DNA of 64,000 nucleotides from positions 46,421,825 through 46,485,824 of the forward strand of contig OY735216.1 of the NCBI GenBank assembly GCA_963457665.1, given 5' to 3'. Of the stretch, positions 21,573 through 33,065 are shown one piece after another. The stretch's first letter is position 1. The number at the start of each line of letters is the position of its first letter. This DNA comes from Thysanoteuthis rhombus. Taxonomy: Eukaryota; Mollusca; Cephalopoda; Oegopsida; Thysanoteuthidae. The position numbers and the translations under genes were made by a program. The notes beneath the pieces were generated by a model, which was not told where the DNA came from, ran no database searches, and was given only the letters and a program-made list of their open reading frames with translations.

Positions 21573-21860
21573 GACCCGAGAGAGGATCAGGGTGAAATAA
21601 ATCGTACAAGTCAATGAGCAACAAAATTGGAGATGGGCAGGACACAGAGCGAGACGAACGGATCACAGGCGGAGCAACAGACTAACCGATCGGTGCCTGT
21701 GATACAGTAAAAGCAGTCGGAAAAGACCAGACACAAGATGGAGAGATAGAAAAGTTTGCCAGTATGTATGGCAGAGATTAGCGCAATCACGCTCGTCATG
21801 GCGGAGATGAGAAAGGCCTTCCCTTCGTCTAGCAATGTACTTGTAACGGCTGATGATATA
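21573..21860 (+). mobile_element. RTE-B LINE 3' end
   Basis: Decayed C-terminal RTE reading frame: KLEMGRTQSETNGSQ (equivalent to KWRWAGH.ARRTDNRW), RPDTRWRD, then WQRLAQSRSSWRR and a final KAFPSSSN block. Related to RTE-A but a different subfamily, shared with 30895-31290 and 48893-49495. It runs into a TGATGATATATA junction and a TA array. Confidence 0.7.
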
Positions 21861-21871
21861 TATATATATAT

Positions 21872-21936
<65 letters not shown>
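21856..21936. repeat. (TA)n microsatellite
   Basis: A TA array with a few CA interruptions, continuous with the RTE-B tail. Confidence 0.95.
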
Positions 21937-21937
<1 letters not shown>

Positions 21938-22229
21938 TGTTATCAAAATCAGTCTGTCCAAAACACCTATTTAAAATGGATAGAAAATTGTTTACCGACT
22001 ACATAAAAAATAATCTCTGAGGTTCATTGCAATAAATTAATGAAATATTATTCCGAAGCTTATATTCTTTGCTTAATATTTTCGTCCTCTCTTCCTTCCT
22101 CTCCATTGATTTTGCTCTCCTTCTCCCTCTATTTTTATAAAAATCTTACCACTCTCCCATGATCTCTCAAACATATTTTTACCTGTTTTCCTCTGCCAAT
22201 AAAGTCGAAAGAGATAATATATACTTTCG

Positions 22230-22460
22230 TATCTGTCCGTCTGTCCGTCCAGCGGTCCGTATGAATATGTCAGTTTGTCCACACAACATCTCCAAATGTT
22301 CTTGACCGATTTCAATGATATTTTGTGGTCCATGGGGTGGAACCAGGTTTTTTACAGTTATATCTCCTGCATCGTAGCTACGTATAAACTGATTTTCATT
22401 GAGTTTCTAGCGACGATGGCGTTGACTAAGGCATTCCCTCACTGAGTACTTTCAAGTTTC
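22230..22460 (+). repeat. rep-1 copy
   Basis: Begins with a TCTGTCCGTCTGTCCGTCC-type run, then GTCCACACAACATCTCCAAA, TTTCAATGATATTTTGTGG, TATATCTCCTGCATCGTAGC and GAGTACTTTCAAGTTTCT. The leading CTGTCCGT octamers are the mirror of the GACGGACA run at 34350-34400. Confidence 0.6.
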
Positions 22461-22755
22461 TCAATAGTATTCTAGTGGGCGACTGCCATGCACCTGACCC
22501 AGAAGGATTTTCGAAATGCAAATGGACTAAGAGAAAATAAATGAATAAGAAACAGCTAAAATGGAAAAAAAATTCACGAATATCTGAAAGTTAAATAGTT
22601 TCTGTGGTGGTGAAACTAAGAGAAACAATTGACAAAGGAAATTCTCATGATCGACGACAAGCTCAACAAATAATATCATACCCACTATACTTTGAATAAG
22701 ATAATACCACACATATAGGTGCAGACGTTCGGCTTGCCCGAGCTGCTGGGGATCC
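22460..22755 (+). repeat. rep-3 copy
   Basis: Aligns with 18640-18910 (blocks listed there). It directly follows the rep-1 copy. Confidence 0.65.
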
Positions 22756-23084
22756 CAAAAGTCACACAATAATTTGTGAACTTGTTAATCAATCTACCAG
22801 TGATTGTACCTATCTCACTTGTCTATACATCACCCTTCCCCAGCCTCATTCCCTTTAAATGTATATATACTGCGTTATGCATACATAAATGCATTGATAT
22901 ACGTGTATTCGAATCAGACCAGGGATAGCCCCTTGCTGCAGTCACCATATGATCTATGTGCGTGCGTTGGGGTGGTGCTTATGATTTTAGCACGAAAAGT
23001 TTTTTCAGTGCAAATAGTTTCATTTGAATATGTATTTTTTTTCTATGTATATCGTCTGCCATGTTATGCATGCACGAATAAACA
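22756..23084. other. unassigned DNA
   Basis: About 22905-22985 has a weak match (CCTTGCTGCAGTCACCATAT) to 18455-18475. Otherwise nothing recognised. Confidence 0.4.
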
Positions 23085-23950
23085 TTAGGTCGATGCAAAA
23101 AAATGTAGTTTTTGTTATTTCAAACATTGATACTTATTTTGTAATAAAGTACTATTCAACTATGTCCATGGAATATACCATTTTAAAATGTGAAAATTGC
23201 ACTATTCATTTAAGCTGAACGTTTTGTTCTCATGATATATTCTCGTCTATTTGAGGCTATCAAATCAGAGAAAGAAAAAAAGCAAGTTCGAGCAATTTTG
23301 TTGAATTTGTTTAAAATGGGACGTAAGAGCGGAAACTGCTCACAATATCCACAAAATATTTGGCCAAGGGGTCGTTTATGAACGTAGAGCTCAACATTGG
23401 TTTCAAAAGTTCCGAAACAGAGGTGAAAGCCTTGAAGACATAGCCGTCCTTCTGTGATTGATGATATCCAATTGAGGGCTATTATTGAGGCGAACCTAAG
23501 CAAAATACATCAAGAGGTTGCAGAGGAACTCAACCTTGACCATTCAGCAATTGTTCGACATTTGTGCCAAATAAGAAAGGTCAAAATACTCGACGCATCA
23601 CATGAATGACCCCGAAAGAAGAGCAAAAAAAGCTCGTATGTCGCGCGAATGACCTTGCAGAAATTGAACATATAGCCCACGAAACTCAATCTTACCAAGC
23701 GTACTCAACAGACATCTTTCCAGCCGACTACTGTATGTTTTTCAAGTATTTAAACCACTTCCTACAAAGGAAGGTTTTCAACCAAATAGCAACACGAAAC
23801 GCCTTTGGATAATTCATTGGTTCAAGGACCACATAATTTCATACTTCTGGAATAAATGAACTTGTATCTAGTAGCAAAAATGTGTAGATCCTAAAGGTTA
23901 TTATTTTGATTAATAACTATCATTTAAAAGTGAGATGTACTACTTCAAAG
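23085..23950 (+). mobile_element. mariner element with deleted catalytic core
   Basis: The left terminal repeat TTAGGTCGATGCAAAAAAAT is intact in outline. Decayed frames then read, in order: KASSSNFVEF-like N-terminus, TAQHWFQKFRNRGESLED, SVIDD.QLRAIIEA, HQEVAEELNLDHSAIVRHL, then HE..RKKSKKSSYVARMTLQ, and finally the C-terminal SI.TTSYKGRFSTK and GPHNFILLE segments. The middle third, with the first two catalytic aspartates, is missing at about the same place as in 13564-14448. No right terminal repeat is visible, so the 3' end is truncated near 23950. Confidence 0.8.
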
Positions 23951-24119
23951 CAGGTGTTTGCATGTACGTTTAAAGGTTAATGGCCCCCATTTCCTTTATC
24001 TATTTACGGCTGTTTGATTTTTACATTTCTTTCTTATATGAAATGTGTAGATCTTTCAAGAACATATAAATAAACATTTCTGGTAAAGCCCTATAAATTA
24101 ACAATGCTCAATATCAAAT
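23951..24119. other. AT-rich DNA
   Basis: Nothing recognised. Confidence 0.4.
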
Positions 24120-24305
24120 TACTGAATTATATATATATGAATTATAAATTGCGTTATGCTATATAGAAAAATTATTTGAAATGATACCCCGTCCAATATA
24201 TCATTCAATTTAGACAATGCAAATAGAATAAACAATTAGATAAAATGGGACTGCTGCAGGAATCAAATTCTTTCTGTCGGACCAAATATGTCCATTTCTA
24301 TTTCT
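24120..24305 (-). repeat. SINE-2 fragment
   Basis: Matches the body of SINE-2 (13025-13258): ATTATAAATTGCGTTATGC, TTTGAAATGATACCCCGTC, CAATATATCATTCAATTTAG. It is cut before the tRNA-like head. Confidence 0.65.
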
Positions 24306-24324
24306 GAATATATATATAAATATT

Positions 24325-24627
24325 TATTGTTGTTGCGTCATCCACAGACAACTGTTTCGTTGTATTACAACTCTTCAGTGTGGTTTTAGACTATCCATTA
24401 TCCTATCCAGTACCAAGAGGTGAGATTAAAACCTTCACTCCAAACCCAGAGGCCCGTATCCTACCTCTGTGCCACTGAAGTGAACGGTCAGTAAGGTTAA
24501 ATATAAGCAATATATTTATTAAGCATACATTCACCATCTACCAGAACGCTCTATTCCATTGGAAGAGCATCGCACAAGCTTACAATGAACGAGTTACCTC
24601 ACTTAAACAATGCTCAACCCTGAATAT
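24325..24627 (-). repeat. SINE-1, long copy
   Basis: The minus strand carries a tRNA-like region: GGTAGGATACGGGCCTCTGG (A-box-like) and GAAGGTTTTAATCTCACCTC (B-box-like). A 3' half ending in CTGTGGATGACGCAAC follows, then TA-rich DNA. The 5' part (TTGAGCATTGTTTAAGTGAG...) is shared with 25490-25622. Confidence 0.75.
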
Positions 24628-24980
24628 ATATATGGGGGTTTCATAACCACAGAGAATCGAAAATCTCAACCTATATTATTTACTTTTTTCACAAATCCAT
24701 CTGTTTTGTTGTTTGCGGGGAGCATTTGTTTTAGTAATTAGGCATTTGAGTTTTTTTGGGTTTAGGTGTTTTTTACACACCCATATCGCTGTGCGTTAGT
24801 GTCTGGTTTGAATACTTTCCCCCTTCTCTGATTCTTCTACTTCTACGTCTCACATGTGTTCATTCCATCTATCAGTCTGTCTGTCGATCTCTCTAACTTT
24901 TTGTCTGTCGGTCAATCTGCCTCTTTCTCGGTTGGTCTACTTCAACCCCCTCTCTCTCTCTCTCTCTCATTCTCGTTCTC
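24628..24980. other. unassigned DNA
   Basis: T-rich, with a CT-rich end from about 24860. Nothing recognised. Confidence 0.4.
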
Positions 24981-24984
24981 CCAT

Positions 24985-25125
24985 GTATGGTCTTTTCCTA
25001 TTACCTTTACTACCCCATGGGCACCAATCTTTTGCTCCATCGGTTGTACTAAGTGTCCGGCCCATCACTATTTTTGTGATTTCTTTTACGCGAGTCGTCC
25101 TTTGGATCAATGTCTCTCTCCCATT
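24985..25125 (-). mobile_element. RTE-B LINE fragment
   Basis: The minus strand encodes a decayed ATRVKEI.KIVMGRTLSTT / WCPWGSKGNRKRP stretch, equivalent to KKIKWKWAGH...EWVPWDGKRSRGRP of RTE C-termini. It matches 26655-26880 and 30895-31290. Confidence 0.6.
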
Positions 25126-25319
25126 CTCTCTCTATATATATGTATTTGCCTGGTTAAATATGACTGATGAAAATGAAATGAAAATGGCTAGTTCTTAAGC
25201 CGAAAATGACCAGTTCTTGTGCTGGAAAACTATCACACTCAATGAATCCAAACTTACGTCCTCTTGTGCAGGAAACAAGAGAGAAATAACAAAAAAAATG
25301 TCAGTCGAATTTAACCAAG

Positions 25320-25622
25320 GCTATATATATATATATATTATTGTGTCTTCCACAGACAGCTGTTTCGATGTATTACATCTCTTCAGTGTGGCTGTAGACT
25401 TTCCATCATTCCATCCAGTACCGCGAGGTGGAATTGAAACCTTCACTTCAGACCTGCAGGCCGATATCCTACCTCTGGACAGTCAGTAACGCTGAATTTA
25501 AGCGATATATTTATTTACACAAAAATCCCTCATCCACCAGAGTGCTCTCTTCCTATGGAAGAGCATTGCATAAGCTTACAATCGATGAGTTACCTCACTT
25601 AAAGAGTGCTCAACCATGAATA
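25320..25622 (-). repeat. SINE-1, long copy
   Basis: Same structure and extent as 24325-24627, offset about 995 bases. On the minus strand it has GGTAGGATATCGGCCTGCAG (A-box-like), GAAGGTTTCAATTCCACCTC (B-box-like) and a 3' end at CTGTGGAAGACACAATA followed by a TA array on the left. Confidence 0.8.
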
Positions 25623-25629
25623 GAGCAGA

Positions 25630-25693
25630 GAGAGAGAGAGGGAGAGAGATTCCTTTGTTCTTAACTACATCTATCCATTTTATCTCTCTCCCT

Positions 25694-25746
<53 letters not shown>

Positions 25747-25805
25747 GATTGTACAATTATTGACTTTGATTGCGAGTCTATCTATTTTTCCATGTCTGTT
25801 TATTT

Positions 25806-25849
<44 letters not shown>

Positions 25850-25954
25850 GTACCCCTTTCCCTCTCTTTTTTTCCATCTTTCTTTCAATCTATCTATCAT
25901 TGCCTCTCTCTCTCTGTTTCTGTCTGTTTCTCTCTCTCTGTGTCTCTCTCTCTC

Positions 25955-26040
<86 letters not shown>
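25630..26040. repeat. (GA)n, (TA)n, (TG)n, (CT)n, (TA)n compound arrays
   Basis: TA array at about 25697-25742, TG at 25816-25846, CT-rich from 25900 ending in a pure CT run at about 25960-25996, then TA to about 26038. The 180- and 259-residue open frames here are low-complexity artefacts. Confidence 0.95.
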
Positions 26041-26041
<1 letters not shown>

Positions 26042-26199
26042 GTCGGTAGTAGAAAAACTATTCTGGATTTGCAAGATGTTGCATTTAATACTGCTTCTCA
26101 ATCTTGCGACCAGATATATCTGTGCACTTCCCTACTCACATACAAAGTGTGTGGTTAGAATGTTTTATTTACATAAGCTTCTTCATGCATTAGGAGACA

Positions 26200-26390
<191 letters not shown>

Positions 26391-26654
26391 GTGTATGTGA
26401 CAAGTGCCTCTCCAAACTCCTCCCTGACAATTGTATGGTCATATTGTTTTTTTGTTTTTTTTTTTTTTGGGGGGGGGGTCGGGGGTAGCTTGCTTTACCT
26501 CATAAATACAGAATTCGGGCACAGAGTGAAGATAAAAACGCTAAACTGACTAAATTCTGCAATGCTGACCTATCAGATACCGTCCCACTGCACATGCCCC
26601 AATATATATCTGCCATGTTTCTATCTCATCTCTCCATCTTGTGTCTGTTTTTTC

Positions 26655-26880
26655 TTACTACATCTACTATCCCAGGGCCACCAACCGGTTAGTCTTTTGC
26701 CCCATCCATGTAAGTTCTTCGTGCTTAGTGTCTACCCCATCTCCATTTTTGCTACTTAATTATATGTATGATATCATTTACACTGGTCGTCCCTCGGGTC
26801 AAAAGTGATATTTTTCTATCTAGTTATCCTAGCATCGCTCTTTCCGTGTCTCTCTGAGCGATTCTAAATCAGTCCTTAAG
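26655..26880 (-). mobile_element. RTE-B LINE fragment
   Basis: Collinear with part of 30895-31290: CTACTATCCCAGGGCCACCA / TTTACTGTCCCATGAGCATC, CGGTTAGTCTTTTGCYCCAT, AGTGTCYA...CTCCATTTTTG, TTATCCTAGCATCGCTCTTT. The reverse complement of the last is the RTE AMERAMLGI motif. Decayed. Confidence 0.6.
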
Positions 26881-26891
26881 CTATTTTAATT

Positions 26892-26896
<5 letters not shown>

Positions 26897-26934
<38 letters not shown>

Positions 26935-26949
26935 ATATATATATTTTGA

Positions 26950-27002
<53 letters not shown>
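26897..27002. repeat. (CT)n then (TA)n arrays
   Basis: CT array at about 26898-26930, short spacer, TA array at about 26952-27002. Confidence 0.95.
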
Positions 27003-27005
<3 letters not shown>

Positions 27006-28012
27006 AGATTGTGAAACTACGGATTTTGTAGAATCCCTTGAGACTTAGTAGAATCCCTGAACAATGCAGCAATTTCCTGAAAACCCTAGATTCATGATCA
27101 GTGTAGTAATGGTTAACAATCTTGTGATTCTGACTATCACTACTGTAAGTCACTGGGAGTCCCACTTCTCATGCCTTGTATCAAAAGAAAGCTCCATGTA
27201 CACCGTAAAAACTGGAGCAGAATGTACTTGATATATAATGAGTTTAATTTCAAAGGCTCAAAAGTGAAGGCAAACTTTTCCAGGTGCCAATAGTTAAAGT
27301 AAACTGTTTTCCCCGCTTTAAGGGGTCAACAATGGAGGGAAGATTTTTGTATGGATGTATTGTAGTTTGAAGTGAAGGTATTTATACACTGTGCCCACAT
27401 ATGCTCGGATATAATGATTGTGTGGTATTTGTAATGTTGCTTTGTGTGTGAAAGTGATGATGAATAGAAGGAGGCCTTAGTGGAAAAGAGAAATAAAATT
27501 CTCAATACGCATGGACACTACTTTTGTTTTAGTAAATGACTTGCCCACTTGGAGAATAGATGAGTACTTAACTGTTTTGCAGGGAGAAAAAAATCTGGAT
27601 TTATCCTGAGTTGAAACTATGAGCAGACCCCTTTCTTTTTTCCCCTGGGGCGTGACTCAGACTTGGGCCCCAGGCTGCTCCAAGGGTGTAGTGGACCACT
27701 GTAGTCAGCTCACATATGCTTTATCGAAGCATCTGGGATTTTTGCTTAACGTTGAAGACAGCTGTACTTTCCGGAGGATTTGTTCTTAAAATGACAGACA
27801 GCCTTACAATCCAAAGGATCTGTGCAGTTATATACAGCCGTACTGTAATAATACCCATTCAAAGAGATGGTAGAACTTTAAAGTCAGCTTGGCATCAACC
27901 AGATACGGAATGTTTATGTCCTATGGTTTAACCATAGGTCATCCTCACTGTCGGAATATTCTCACAAAAGACCAGCGGACACAACTTATTTATGTAATTT
28001 TTTTCAGTGTTT
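27003..28012. other. unassigned DNA
   Basis: One of the longer stretches without a recognised repeat. A 71-residue open frame at 27716-27931 (plus) has no family signature. It contains an internal loose duplication (GACAGCTGTACTTTCCGGAGGATTT, GACAGCCTTACAATCCAAAGGATCT). If there is host sequence in the window it could be here, but nothing supports an exon. Confidence 0.4.
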
Positions 28013-28112
28013 TCCATGTTTTATATATACTTTTATTCTTATGTGTAGATCTTCTTTTGTTGGGATCATCAATTGTTTACCATGTAACCGTTTCGGGGAT
28101 TTTTTAAATAAA
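28013..28112 (+). repeat. rep-7 copy
   Basis: Aligns with 56429-56526: TGTTTTAYATATACTTT, GATCTTCTTTTGTTGGGATC / GAATTGTCTCCTGTCGGGAT, TTTACCATGTAACYGTTTCRG, GATT. The 56 kb copy ends in a TA array at this point. Confidence 0.6.
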
Positions 28113-28730
28113 ATAGTTGTATTGGCATTGCACCCCAGTATGTATATTAGAATTTTCCATCAAATTTAAACTCAGTTTATCTGTAACACACATTATATTA
28201 AACATATTTAGTAAGTAATTCTATTTAAACCTCCAATCGCACAAACAGAATAGTATCAGAAGATTTTTTTCTTTACTTCAAAACAAATAAGAATTATGGA
28301 ATAGTTATATTAATGGAGACGTTGACGAATACAACTGGGATTGTCACAGCCCAAACTTGTCCTGTTTTTTATACTCTCAGAACAGGGCTATTGTAAAACA
28401 GCTGAAGAGTCCCCTGATAAAGAATAAAATTATGAATATAAATGAAATATAAATTACATGCACTAAGCTCCCATAATTATATAATAGAATAGTTATAAGA
28501 CAATACGTTGTAATAACCAGATTATAAGTGGCTTGCTGACACATGATAGTAGATTCTTTGGGTCTATACATAAAATTAACTAAAAATCTGTTCTTTTTCA
28601 ACATGAAGATAGAAGGTTTTCTTCTTTTTCACTTTTACTTTTGTATTGAATACATATGTGTGTGTGTGTGTTTGTGTGCACGTATAATCAATGATTATGT
28701 ATACATATATATTTGGATATCATCAATAAT
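28113..28730. other. AT-rich DNA
   Basis: Nothing recognised. Confidence 0.4.
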
Positions 28731-28734
<4 letters not shown>

Positions 28735-28778
<44 letters not shown>

Positions 28779-28811
28779 TATGTATATATATATATACATA
28801 TATATGAATAC

Positions 28812-28880
<69 letters not shown>

Positions 28881-28902
28881 CAGAAGGAGAGAGAGAGAGA
28901 AT
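28735..28902. repeat. (TA)n and (GA)n arrays
   Basis: TA arrays with CA interruptions to about 28845, then a GA tract to about 28900. Confidence 0.95.
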
Positions 28903-29162
28903 TGATGCACAAGGTTTTCATAATTTTTTCGAGCAAATCTTTTATTGATATAAATTCTGTTCTACAAATAGCATAATTTTCTTATTATCGAAGTATATTT
29001 GTTGGCTCATCATGACCACACTCCAAACTCTCAGCTAAACTGTGAATTATTTCATAAAATAATGATTCTGGTAGAGTTGATGAATTCTTCGATGAATTTT
29101 TCGATGTGTTGAAATTGTTGATTGGGAATTTTGCATCGAGCGAGACAAGTGACAGTCTGGAG

Positions 29163-29165
<3 letters not shown>
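28903..29165 (-). mobile_element. rep-9: possible mariner-like 3' end
   Basis: Second copy of the 17686-17955 sequence. Minus strand: [14 protein letters not shown] and [17 protein letters not shown]. The left edge (ATTGATGCACAAGGTTTTC) corresponds to the terminal-repeat-like edge of the first copy. The homology stops at a long TA array at 29165, so the rest of the element was cut or replaced there. Confidence 0.45.
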
Positions 29166-29245
<80 letters not shown>

Positions 29246-29272
29246 GTACGTTTACAAGTCGCTGTGTATTGA

Positions 29273-29319
<47 letters not shown>

Positions 29320-29328
29320 GTATGTATG

Positions 29329-29377
<49 letters not shown>

Positions 29378-29419
29378 TTAATAACTATATGTACATCATT
29401 GATAACTGTATATGTATAA

Positions 29420-29485
<66 letters not shown>
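29166..29485. repeat. very long interrupted (TA)n region
   Basis: Three TA blocks (about 29166-29242, 29276-29375, 29427-29485) with short spacers, nearly 320 bases in all. Open frames are artefacts. Confidence 0.95.
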
Positions 29486-29494
<9 letters not shown>

Positions 29495-29539
29495 CACGTG
29501 CACACATACACATGCCCACATACACACACGGGGGGGTGT

Positions 29540-30255
29540 AAGAGAGCCAGGGAACTTCAGTGAAAAATAAAATTATTGTCAACATGTAGGGGCCTATTAA
29601 AATACAGTTGTGTTACTAGGTTTAGTGACACTCAGTGTGGTAACTTACTAATACCAGACAGAATCCATAGTGATGGGTTTTTTTTTTAGTTTCCCCTCAT
29701 GTTACTAGTAAACTGCAGTTTCCGGTATATTATTGAATGAAATGGCACAAGTAGAAATATAATCATCTAGCCTTGCATTTTCTAATTACAATTTCATGTA
29801 TACAATCTGAACGTTTTTATTTTTTCATAGCTTCATGAGATTAATGTGACAATTCCTTGAGAAAACTATTTCGAAGAAAAAACGTTCCAGAACTATGTCA
29901 AAATTACAGTTCATTTTAACGTTACACTTAAACTCTGAATTTTAACTTTAATATAATATTTATACGTATAAGTTTTCCATCAATTCTATCATAGAAAAAT
30001 GTGATAAATATAGTTGTAAATTGCTTAAAAGTGATATTTCTTATATCATATAAATACTAACAACAAATTTATTTTGTAAAATCAACTATTCTGCTGATAA
30101 AAATGTCTTCTCCCAACCGTATGAAACAGTAGAGTCTTCAATATAAAGGATTCTGCGGTTAACTTTTTTAAAGAACATCTGAAAGAAATTCAAATATTTC
30201 TGTGAATTTTTACACGGGGATTAATCCGTCTTTCTATATTGAATAACAACATTAC
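29540..30255. other. AT-rich DNA
   Basis: Nothing recognised. Confidence 0.4.
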
Positions 30256-30259
30256 AACT

Positions 30260-30515
30260 AAGGGTCGTTCAATGGGACAGGGGGGGGACAACGGGGCAAA
30301 CCCCCCTCCTGCCCAGGCCTTGTTACTTAAGGAGTTATGAGAGTTGGAACCTTATATTCAATAAAGGTTAACGGGAATGTACACTTGTTTTATCTAACCC
30401 TAAATTTATGTACCCATATAAAAATATGGTATTATTCTTAGCTAGTAATCGGGTTAATATATATATTGAATGTTTACCCCCACCCTGGAGAAGTGGCAGG
30501 GGACGCCCATGATCA
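30260..30515 (+). repeat. rep-6 copy (uninterrupted)
   Basis: Homologous to 41755-41815 plus 42645-42780, where an RTE-A LINE has inserted. Shared blocks: AAAGGTTAACGGGAATGTAC / AAAGGATAATGGGGCTCTAC, TTGTTTTATCTAACCC, ACCCATATAAAAATATGGTA and GAAGTGGCA. It includes a G-run/C-run hairpin (30274-30317). Confidence 0.6.
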
Positions 30516-30894
30516 CAATATCATTAGTAACTGAGTGGAAGCCTTCTTTTGGTTTTTCTCTATTGTTTTCCTCCAATTATTACTTTATTCACAGGAAGTC
30601 TTGATATGAGTTCACATACACCAATTGCGGTAATATGGTAGCTTAAGAACAAGAAAATTTGACGGAATCAGTGTCTTCGAAAAAAAACAAACAGCAATAG
30701 CAATGAAAACCACAGCGCAGGGGGGCCTGAAACACTGCACAAACATTTTGTATACTGTAATTTGGGGTCACGCCTCCTGATAATGCCAGCCTGTGCGGTC
30801 TGCACCCCACGCACCCCCTGGTGGCGCCATTATTCACATGTACGTACGCATGCGCATATACCATCATTATCATCAGCCATCATATACATAGTGC

Positions 30895-31290
30895 ACGATA
30901 TGACAAAGGCCTTTCCCATCTCCTTCCATGACGACTGCGATTATGCCAATCTTTTTCACCGACAAACCTTTCAATCTCATTCTTCAAAATCGTGTCTGGT
31001 CTTTTCGGACTGCTTTTACTGTCCCATGAGCATCAGTCGGTTAGTCTTTTGCTCCATCTTCGTGTCATCTCTTCTTGCTAAGTGTCCAGTCTCTCTCCAT
31101 TTTTGTTGTTTGTTTTTTAATAATATCCTTCACTCTAGTCCTCGCTCTAATCCATGTTGATATTTTTCTGTCTCTCTAGGTTATCCCTAGCATTGCTCTT
31201 TCCATACTTCTCACTGCGATTTTAAGTCAGTTCTCAGACCGTTTTGAGTTTCGCCGATGGCATTTCCTTGACATCAGAAGCATTGGAAGT
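30895..31290 (-). mobile_element. RTE-B LINE 3' end, long fragment
   Basis: Minus strand, decayed: LRSYGKSNARDN-like 'AMERAMLGI' region, KWRETGHLARRDDTK, NRLMLMGQ.KQSEKTRH (W.PWDxKRSRGRxxxRW) and SQSSWKEMGKAFVIS, ending at a TGATGATAATGAT-like tail near 30870-30890 (read as ATCATTATCATC on plus). Several stops and frameshifts. Confidence 0.7.
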
Positions 31291-31325
31291 ATTACAAAAC
31301 ATGTCAGCACGCACACACCTCATGC

Positions 31326-31359
31326 ACACACACACACACACACACATACACACACACAT

Positions 31360-31399
<40 letters not shown>

Positions 31400-31400
31400 G
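31326..31400. repeat. (CA)n(TA)n microsatellite
   Basis: CA array with ACAT interruptions, then TA. Confidence 0.95.
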
Positions 31401-31410
31401 TATCGGCATA

Positions 31411-31615
31411 CTCAATAGATTCTACTCTCCGTACAGATAAGACTGTACTATTTGTAATATTTAATCTGAATTTTATTCAGTAAAATGTATGCCCTGTACA
31501 AATTCTACGAATAGTACTCAATGTACTCGGTGATTTGTACACCGTTTACAAATAAGACTGGACCATCTGTAATATCTAAATCAATGAAGTCAATATAAGA
31601 TATCAAGTGTTGAAA
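31411..31615 (+). repeat. two-unit tandem duplication, period about 106
   Basis: ACTCAATAGATTCTACTCTCC then AGATAAGACTGTACTATTTG recurs as ACTCAATGTACTCGGTGATT then AAATAAGACTGGACCATCTG. Both are followed by TAATATYTAAWCTGAA-like sequence. Confidence 0.65.
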
Positions 31616-32814
31616 TACTAGTTGTGATATTCTATATCAATTGTACTCACTTGAATGTACTCATTGTTAGGAAGAATGGGGACGGTTGCATTTCTCTCAG
31701 TTGCTCAGAGACCATCAGGACGGGACCATTTTTATATATCAAACTTACATTTTTCATCTAATAACCCATACCATTTGAGGATCATTTCATATGACATATC
31801 GTTTACTACATTGTTTTGAATGGAAGAAGTCAGATGTTGCAACTGATTGCAACCCTGGGGACAGATGCGACACTAAAGAGGAACGGTTTCAAAATATTGA
31901 AAATACATTAAATTTCACCAATTGACATTTGCTTTTTGCTTTGAAGAGCATAGTATTCTGGAAGATATATATCGGTTCATAATTATATTATAGTATCATT
32001 TATTTATACGCAATAATGTTATTGTATTATATATTTATTTATCTATCAAATAACTGTTATTGTGTTTTGCTTGTTCACGCATTGAACACAGGCTTACCTT
32101 GAGTCGATGTGCAGATGTTGCTATTCAATCTCTTCATGTTTCATGGTTTAACAGGAAGAATGGAACAATTTGAAATGCAACAAACGTTTATAGAACTTTT
32201 ATTTATTGAACAATACTGCAACTGTTTTGAAATCTGATTCTTGTCACACTCCGCTGAATGTGACCTTGGATTTCCTGAAAGGTGCATTGACATCCCAAAA
32301 TGATACAGCTAATAAGCTTTTTAAAACTTTTCTAAAAAAATGTTACAACAGTCCCGAACCCTATCATCAATAATAGAACGCCATGTGCTAGCTACACATA
32401 CTGGCTTTGACACATTCTAACCATGTCACTTAGAAGTAAAAAAAAAAAATGAAGTAAGTTTTGAGCAATTTGTGCAAACGGACAGGACAATGTGCCCAAA
32501 TACGCCTTGTGAGAAATACTTTCATATCTCCAAAACACCTTTTTTTTCAGTAAATAGAGCAGCAATGTTGAATGTGTCTTCTGTCTTTCTGATGTATGGG
32601 GGAGGTCTAACTATGTATGTGCTGCATGAGAGTCATCATTGTCGCATGTTTCTGATTTGAAGAATAAGACTTCTTGCAACCGTCACCAGAATCCCCAGAA
32701 GAATGCACTCAGTAAAATATACTTAATGAACTCTGAAGACTGAACAATATTCAGCCTCAGTGTACCCATTAAAATGTATTGCATGTATATATAAGATTAG
32801 AATGCACCCGTTAT
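31616..32814. other. AT-rich DNA, nothing recognised
   Basis: About 1.2 kb without a recognised repeat. Short open frames lack motifs. Confidence 0.4.
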
Positions 32815-33065
32815 TGCAGCAACGTTGACGATTCTAGTGTGCTACTATAACGAGTTTGCCGTGACAACGGTTGGATTTTATACGAAGTGTATTAATTAAT
32901 GAGAAACCAAAAATTACAATCAAAAATCACTTTTCATCACCCTTCCACACTGCCTGATATATATATATTTTGCAGGTTTACTATCTGTAGTTTTTAAAAT
33001 AATGCTCTGATCTACATGTGCTGTTGCTGCAAACTAATCCCCGACAATAGTCTTGCTAGAATATA
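32815..33065 (+). repeat. rep-5 copy
   Basis: The reverse complement of this segment matches 43635-44170 in two blocks. One is AATYRGTTTCTCATTAATTAATA / ...TTTTTGGTTTCTCATTATTA with CGTTATARYRGCAC. The other is TTTTTATATTCT.RCAAGACTATTGTCGGRGATTAGTTTGCAGC with ACRGCACATG. In the 43 kb copy the two blocks are separated by an extra 300 bases or so. Confidence 0.65.

Noticed and set aside
29047-29541. Open frames of up to 160 residues on both strands
   Set aside because: Pure TA-array translation joined to rep-9 peptide traces; not a gene.
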